Assembly (NCBI GenBank): GCA_910574935.1
Contig: CAJTCU010000001.1
Coordinates: forward strand, 1 to 64,000
Source of the DNA: Oscillospiraceae bacterium
GTDB taxonomy: Bacteria > Bacillota > Clostridia > Oscillospirales > Acutalibacteraceae
Direction: 5' to 3'
Length of the DNA stretch: 64,000 bases
Numbering within the stretch: position 1 is the first letter of the stretch; the number at the start of each line of letters is the position of its first letter. The notes beneath the pieces were generated by a model that did not search any database, had not been told where the DNA came from, and saw only the letters and a program-made list of their open reading frames with translations. Positions 61,001 through 64,000 of this stretch are shown here, piece by piece. A program made the position numbers and the translations under genes.

Positions 61001-63307
61001 ATGAAAGAAATCCTTGAGCAAAAGCTAAACAACAAGACCCTGGAGGCCGCTACCAACGCCGAAATTTACCAGGCCCTTCTCCAGCTGACCCAAGAACGCC
61101 TGGCTGCCGCGCCCCGCATTACCGGCGACAAAAAGCTGTACTATGTCTCCGCCGAGTTTTTGGTGGGCAAGCTGCTCTCTAACAACCTCATCAACCTGGG
61201 GCTCTTTGATGAGGTTCGGGAGACCCTGAAGGCGGCTGGAAAGGACCTGGGCGAGATTGAGGAAATCGAGCCCGAACCCGCCCTGGGCAACGGCGGCCTG
61301 GGCCGGCTGGCGGCCTGCTACCTGGACTCTGCCGCCACCCTGAACCTTCCCGCCGACGGCGTGGGCCTCTTGTACCACTTCGGTCTGTTCCGCCAGAGTT
61401 TTTGGGAAAACAAGCAGTACGAGAAACCCGACCGCTGGCTGGCAGAAAAAGGCGGGCCCCAGGGCTGGCTGGAAAAGACCGGTGTGGGCTTTTCCGTGCC
61501 CTTCCCGGGCGGGGCGGTGAAGTCCGTGATGTACGACCTGGTGGTCTCTGGCTTTGAGGGCGGCTGCAACCGCCTGCATCTCTTCGACCTGGAGACGGTG
61601 GACGAGAGCCTGGTCAAGGACGGCATTGATTTTGACAAAAAGGACGTGGCCCACAACCTAACCCTGTTCCTATACCCAGACGACAGCGACGACGCGGGCC
61701 GGCTGCTGCGGGTGTATCAGCAGTACTTTATGGTAAGCAACGCCGCCCAGCTGATTATCAAAGAGCTCTCCGCCAAAGGCTATGCCCTGCGGGACCTGTG
61801 GAAGCACGCGGTGATTCAGATTAACGACACCCACCCCTCCATGATCATCCCCGAGCTCATCCGGCTCATGCAAAAGGACGGCATCCACATGGACGAAGCC
61901 ATCTCCATTGTGGAAAAGACCTGCGCCTATACCAACCACACCATCCTGGCCGAAGCCCTGGAGAAGTGGCCCCTGCACTATCTGCAAAAGGCCGTGCCGG
62001 ACCTGGTGCCCATTATTGAGGAGCTGGACCGCCGGGTGCGCAAAAAGTACCCCGCCCCCCAGGGCCTGGCAAAGGATGAAGAAAACCCCAACGAGAACCT
62101 CTATATCATTGACAAAAACGGCCTGGCCCATATGGCCAGCATGGACATCCACTACGGTTTCTCTGTCAACGGCGTGGCCGCCCTGCACACAGACATCTTG
62201 AAAGAGGCCGAGCTGCGGCATTTTGCCAATATTTACCCGGAAAAGTTTAACAACAAGACCAATGGCATTACCTTCCGCCGCTGGCTGATGCACTGCAACC
62301 CCGAGCTAAGCGCCTTTATCACCGAAAAAATCGGCCCGGGCTGGAAAAAGGACGCCGCCGGGCTGGAAAAGCTGCTGGATTTCCAGGACGACCCCGCCAC
62401 CCTGGACCGCCTGCTTTCCATTAAACAAAACAATAAAAAGGCCCTTTGCGAATATGTGGAGCAAAAAAGCGGCGCGGCCCTGGACCAGGACTCCATTTTC
62501 GACATCCAGATTAAGCGCCTGCACGAGTATAAGCGCCAGCAGATGAACGCCCTGTATATCATCTGGAAATATATGCGGATTAAGGCCGGCCGCAAGCCCG
62601 CCCGCAAGCTGACCCTGCTCTTTGGGGCCAAAGCCGCGCCGGCGTATATTATCGCCAAGGACATCATCCATCTGATCCTCTGCCTGCGGGAGTTCATTGC
62701 CAAGGACCCAGAGGTCAGCCCCTGGCTGGAAGTGGTGATGGTGGAGAACTACAACGTCACCTGGGCCGAAAAACTGATTCCCGCCTGCGACATTTCCGAG
62801 CAGATCTCCCTGGCTTCCAAGGAGGCCAGCGGCACCGGCAACATGAAGTTTATGCTAAACGGCGCGGTAACCCTGGGCACCGAAGACGGGGCCAATGTGG
62901 AAATCCACCAGCTGGTGGGGGACGAGAACATCTGTATCTTTGGCAAGAGCAGCGAAGCGGTGATCGACCTGTATCAAGAGGGTCCCGGCCGGTATAACCC
63001 GGCGGAATATTATCCCGCGGATGAGGAGATTGCCCAGCTGATGGACTTTATCATCAGCCCGGCCATGATGCGCCTGGGCGACCCGGAAAACCTGGGCCGG
63101 CTCTATAAGGATATGACCCGCAAAGACTGGTTTATGGCGCTGCTGGACGTGAAAGACTATATCGCGGCCAAAGAGCGGCTGCTGGCGGAGTATGAGGACC
63201 GGCGGGCCTGGGCCAAAAAGATGCTGGTGAACATTGCCAAGGCCGGATTCTTCTCCTCCGACCGGGCCATTGCCCAGTATAACGAGGACGTTTGGCATCT
63301 GCGGTAA
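61001..63307 (+). CDS. glgP: Glycogen/maltodextrin phosphorylase
   Basis: 768 residues, shorter than the 800-plus usual because the N-terminal extension is short. [17 protein letters not shown] and [19 protein letters not shown] near the start, [43 protein letters not shown], and the pyridoxal phosphate site [17 protein letters not shown] with its Lys. Phosphorolysis of alpha-1,4-glucans. Start at the ATG after AAAGGAATG; the frame's 53 earlier codons overlap malQ and are rejected. Followed by a strong terminator. Confidence 0.95.
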   Translation: MKEILEQKLNNKTLEAATNAEIYQALLQLTQERLAAAPRITGDKKLYYVSAEFLVGKLLSNNLINLGLFDEVRETLKAAGKDLGEIEEIEPEPALGNGGLGRLAACYLDSAATLNLPADGVGLLYHFGLFRQSFWENKQYEKPDRWLAEKGGPQGWLEKTGVGFSVPFPGGAVKSVMYDLVVSGFEGGCNRLHLFDLETVDESLVKDGIDFDKKDVAHNLTLFLYPDDSDDAGRLLRVYQQYFMVSNAAQLIIKELSAKGYALRDLWKHAVIQINDTHPSMIIPELIRLMQKDGIHMDEAISIVEKTCAYTNHTILAEALEKWPLHYLQKAVPDLVPIIEELDRRVRKKYPAPQGLAKDEENPNENLYIIDKNGLAHMASMDIHYGFSVNGVAALHTDILKEAELRHFANIYPEKFNNKTNGITFRRWLMHCNPELSAFITEKIGPGWKKDAAGLEKLLDFQDDPATLDRLLSIKQNNKKALCEYVEQKSGAALDQDSIFDIQIKRLHEYKRQQMNALYIIWKYMRIKAGRKPARKLTLLFGAKAAPAYIIAKDIIHLILCLREFIAKDPEVSPWLEVVMVENYNVTWAEKLIPACDISEQISLASKEASGTGNMKFMLNGAVTLGTEDGANVEIHQLVGDENICIFGKSSEAVIDLYQEGPGRYNPAEYYPADEEIAQLMDFIISPAMMRLGDPENLGRLYKDMTRKDWFMALLDVKDYIAAKERLLAEYEDRRAWAKKMLVNIAKAGFFSSDRAIAQYNEDVWHLR

Positions 63308-63323
63308 ATGTTTGTCAAGAGGA

Positions 63324-63356
63324 GGGGCCTTCCCCAGCGGGAAGGCCCCTTTTTTA
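63324..63356 (+). terminator. Terminator of the malQ-glgP operon
   Basis: GGGGCCTTC / GAAGGCCCC stem then T7. Confidence 0.9.
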
Positions 63357-63400
63357 TAAAAGAGGGCTTGGGATTATATCTATCCCCAGCTGTTGGCAAT

Positions 63401-63434
63401 AAAAAAGCCCCTCCCCACCGGGAAGGGCTTTTTC
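63401..63434 (-). terminator. Terminator of the aminotransferase gene
   Basis: Stem AGCCC-TCCC / GGGA-GGGCT flanked by A6 and T5; converges with the glgP terminator. Confidence 0.8.
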
Positions 63435-63442
63435 TTTACGCG

Positions 63443-64000
63443 TCACACCGCCTTGCGGACGGCTTCTTTCAAAATTTCCAGCCCCCGGCGCAGGGTGGCC
63501 TCGTCTATAAGCAGCGCGGGCATAACCTTTACCACCGAGTTGCCCCGGCCCACCCGCTCTACAATCAGGCCGTTCTGAAAGCTCTCGTCCAGCACCTTCT
63601 TGCTGGCGGAGCCAGGGGCCTTCCCGTCGCAGCGGGCCAGGTCCACGCCCCACACAAAGCCGATGCCCCGGGTCTCCACCTTTCCTGGCGCCAGGGCCCG
63701 AATCTCCTCCATATACTGGGCAATGATCCGCTCCTTCTGGCGCACCTGCTCCTCCACCCGCTCTTCCAGCATCAGCTCCAGCCCGGCCTTGGCCGCCACC
63801 ATGGACAGCTGATAGCCCCGGAAAGTGCCGTTATGCTCCCCGGGCTCCCACAGGTCCAGCTCGGGCTTCATAAGCACCAGGGCAAAGGGCATGCCGTAGC
63901 CGCCGATGGACTTGGACTGGGTGACAATATCCGGCACAATGCCCGCCCGCTCAAAGGAGAAGAACCAGCCTGTCCGGGCGCAGCCCACCTGCACGTCGTC
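63443..64000 (-). CDS. EctB-like diaminobutyrate-2-oxoglutarate aminotransferase (C-terminal part)
   Basis: The C-terminal 185 residues, continuing past the right edge. DDVQVGCARTGWFFSFERAG, GIVPDIVTQSKSIGGYG with the pyridoxal phosphate Lys, WEPGEHNGTFRGYQLS and ETRGIGFVWGVDL are the EctB-type signature of class III aminotransferases. These form L-2,4-diaminobutyrate from aspartate semialdehyde for ectoine, siderophores or polyamine routes. No ectA or ectC is visible inside the window, so the pathway cannot be told. Confidence 0.88.
   Translation of the reverse strand, partial: DDVQVGCARTGWFFSFERAGIVPDIVTQSKSIGGYGMPFALVLMKPELDLWEPGEHNGTFRGYQLSMVAAKAGLELMLEERVEEQVRQKERIIAQYMEEIRALAPGKVETRGIGFVWGVDLARCDGKAPGSASKKVLDESFQNGLIVERVGRGNSVVKVMPALLIDEATLRRGLEILKEAVRKAV

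Noticed and set aside
1-64000. tRNA, rRNA, prophage, toxin-antitoxin or restriction genes
   Set aside because: I looked for TPsiC-type motifs and for integrase, phage structural, methylase and toxin families and saw none in the intergenic or coding sequence.

Overview
The window looks like chromosome from a spore-forming, fairly GC-rich Firmicute of class Clostridia, most like the gut Oscillospirales (Ruminococcaceae in the old sense). The grounds are spoVAC, a dgt-dnaG-rpoD block, YesM/YesN-type two-component systems paired with CUT1-type sugar ABC transporters that lack their own ATPase, many glycoside hydrolases, and near-consensus TTGACA-17-TATAAT promoters. The genus is not determined. 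I see no rRNA, tRNA, CRISPR array, prophage or classical defence island.

Layout. 1-2000: possible transposase edge, a BlaI-type repressor, two abutting dispersed repeats and spoVAC. 2200-9300: a lipoprotein/permease/permease uptake operon diverging from a YesM/YesN-type sensor-regulator pair. 9300-17700: a frameshifted secreted protein, GH127, GH172, a HAD phosphatase, GH42 and a FemAB-like transferase. 17860-31850: a PadR regulator, then a leftward sugar operon (binding protein, two permeases, a six-hairpin glycosidase, GH31, Gfo/Idh dehydrogenase, ThuA-like protein) diverging from a second sensor-regulator pair. 31900-34700: S66 peptidase, TSUP permease, Mrp/NBP35 ATPase. 34760-38920: MarR plus a heterodimeric ABC exporter. 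39360-43440: OmpR-type regulator, histidine kinase and HtrA-type protease in one operon. 43700-45500: a secreted protein with calcium-loop-like repeats, an ECF sigma factor and an RsgI-like anti-sigma. 45560-49290: leuB, recG, csp. 49400-51820: a duplicated module of secreted metzincin plus NTR/TIMP-like exported proteins. 52290-57630: Rrf2, rpoD, dnaG, dgt. 57820-64000: YigZ, DUF2087, rpmE, malQ, glgP and a partial EctB-like aminotransferase.

The most notable structure is a dispersed family of TA-bounded, terminally inverted repeats (seven copies in two subfamilies of about 113 and 155-180 bp). They sit almost only between genes, twice supply the stop codon of the neighbouring gene, and in one case lie inside the dnaG-rpoD operon. 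A second, GC-rich double-hairpin family occurs four times, including an inverted pair between dgt and dnaG. The other main candidate for something new is the metzincin/TIMP-like module, where one copy of the protease survives only as an 18-codon C-terminal stub between the two paralogous partner genes.

Starts have often been moved inward from the longest open frame to the codon with the best Shine-Dalgarno spacing. All family calls come from reading motifs by eye; no database search was run.
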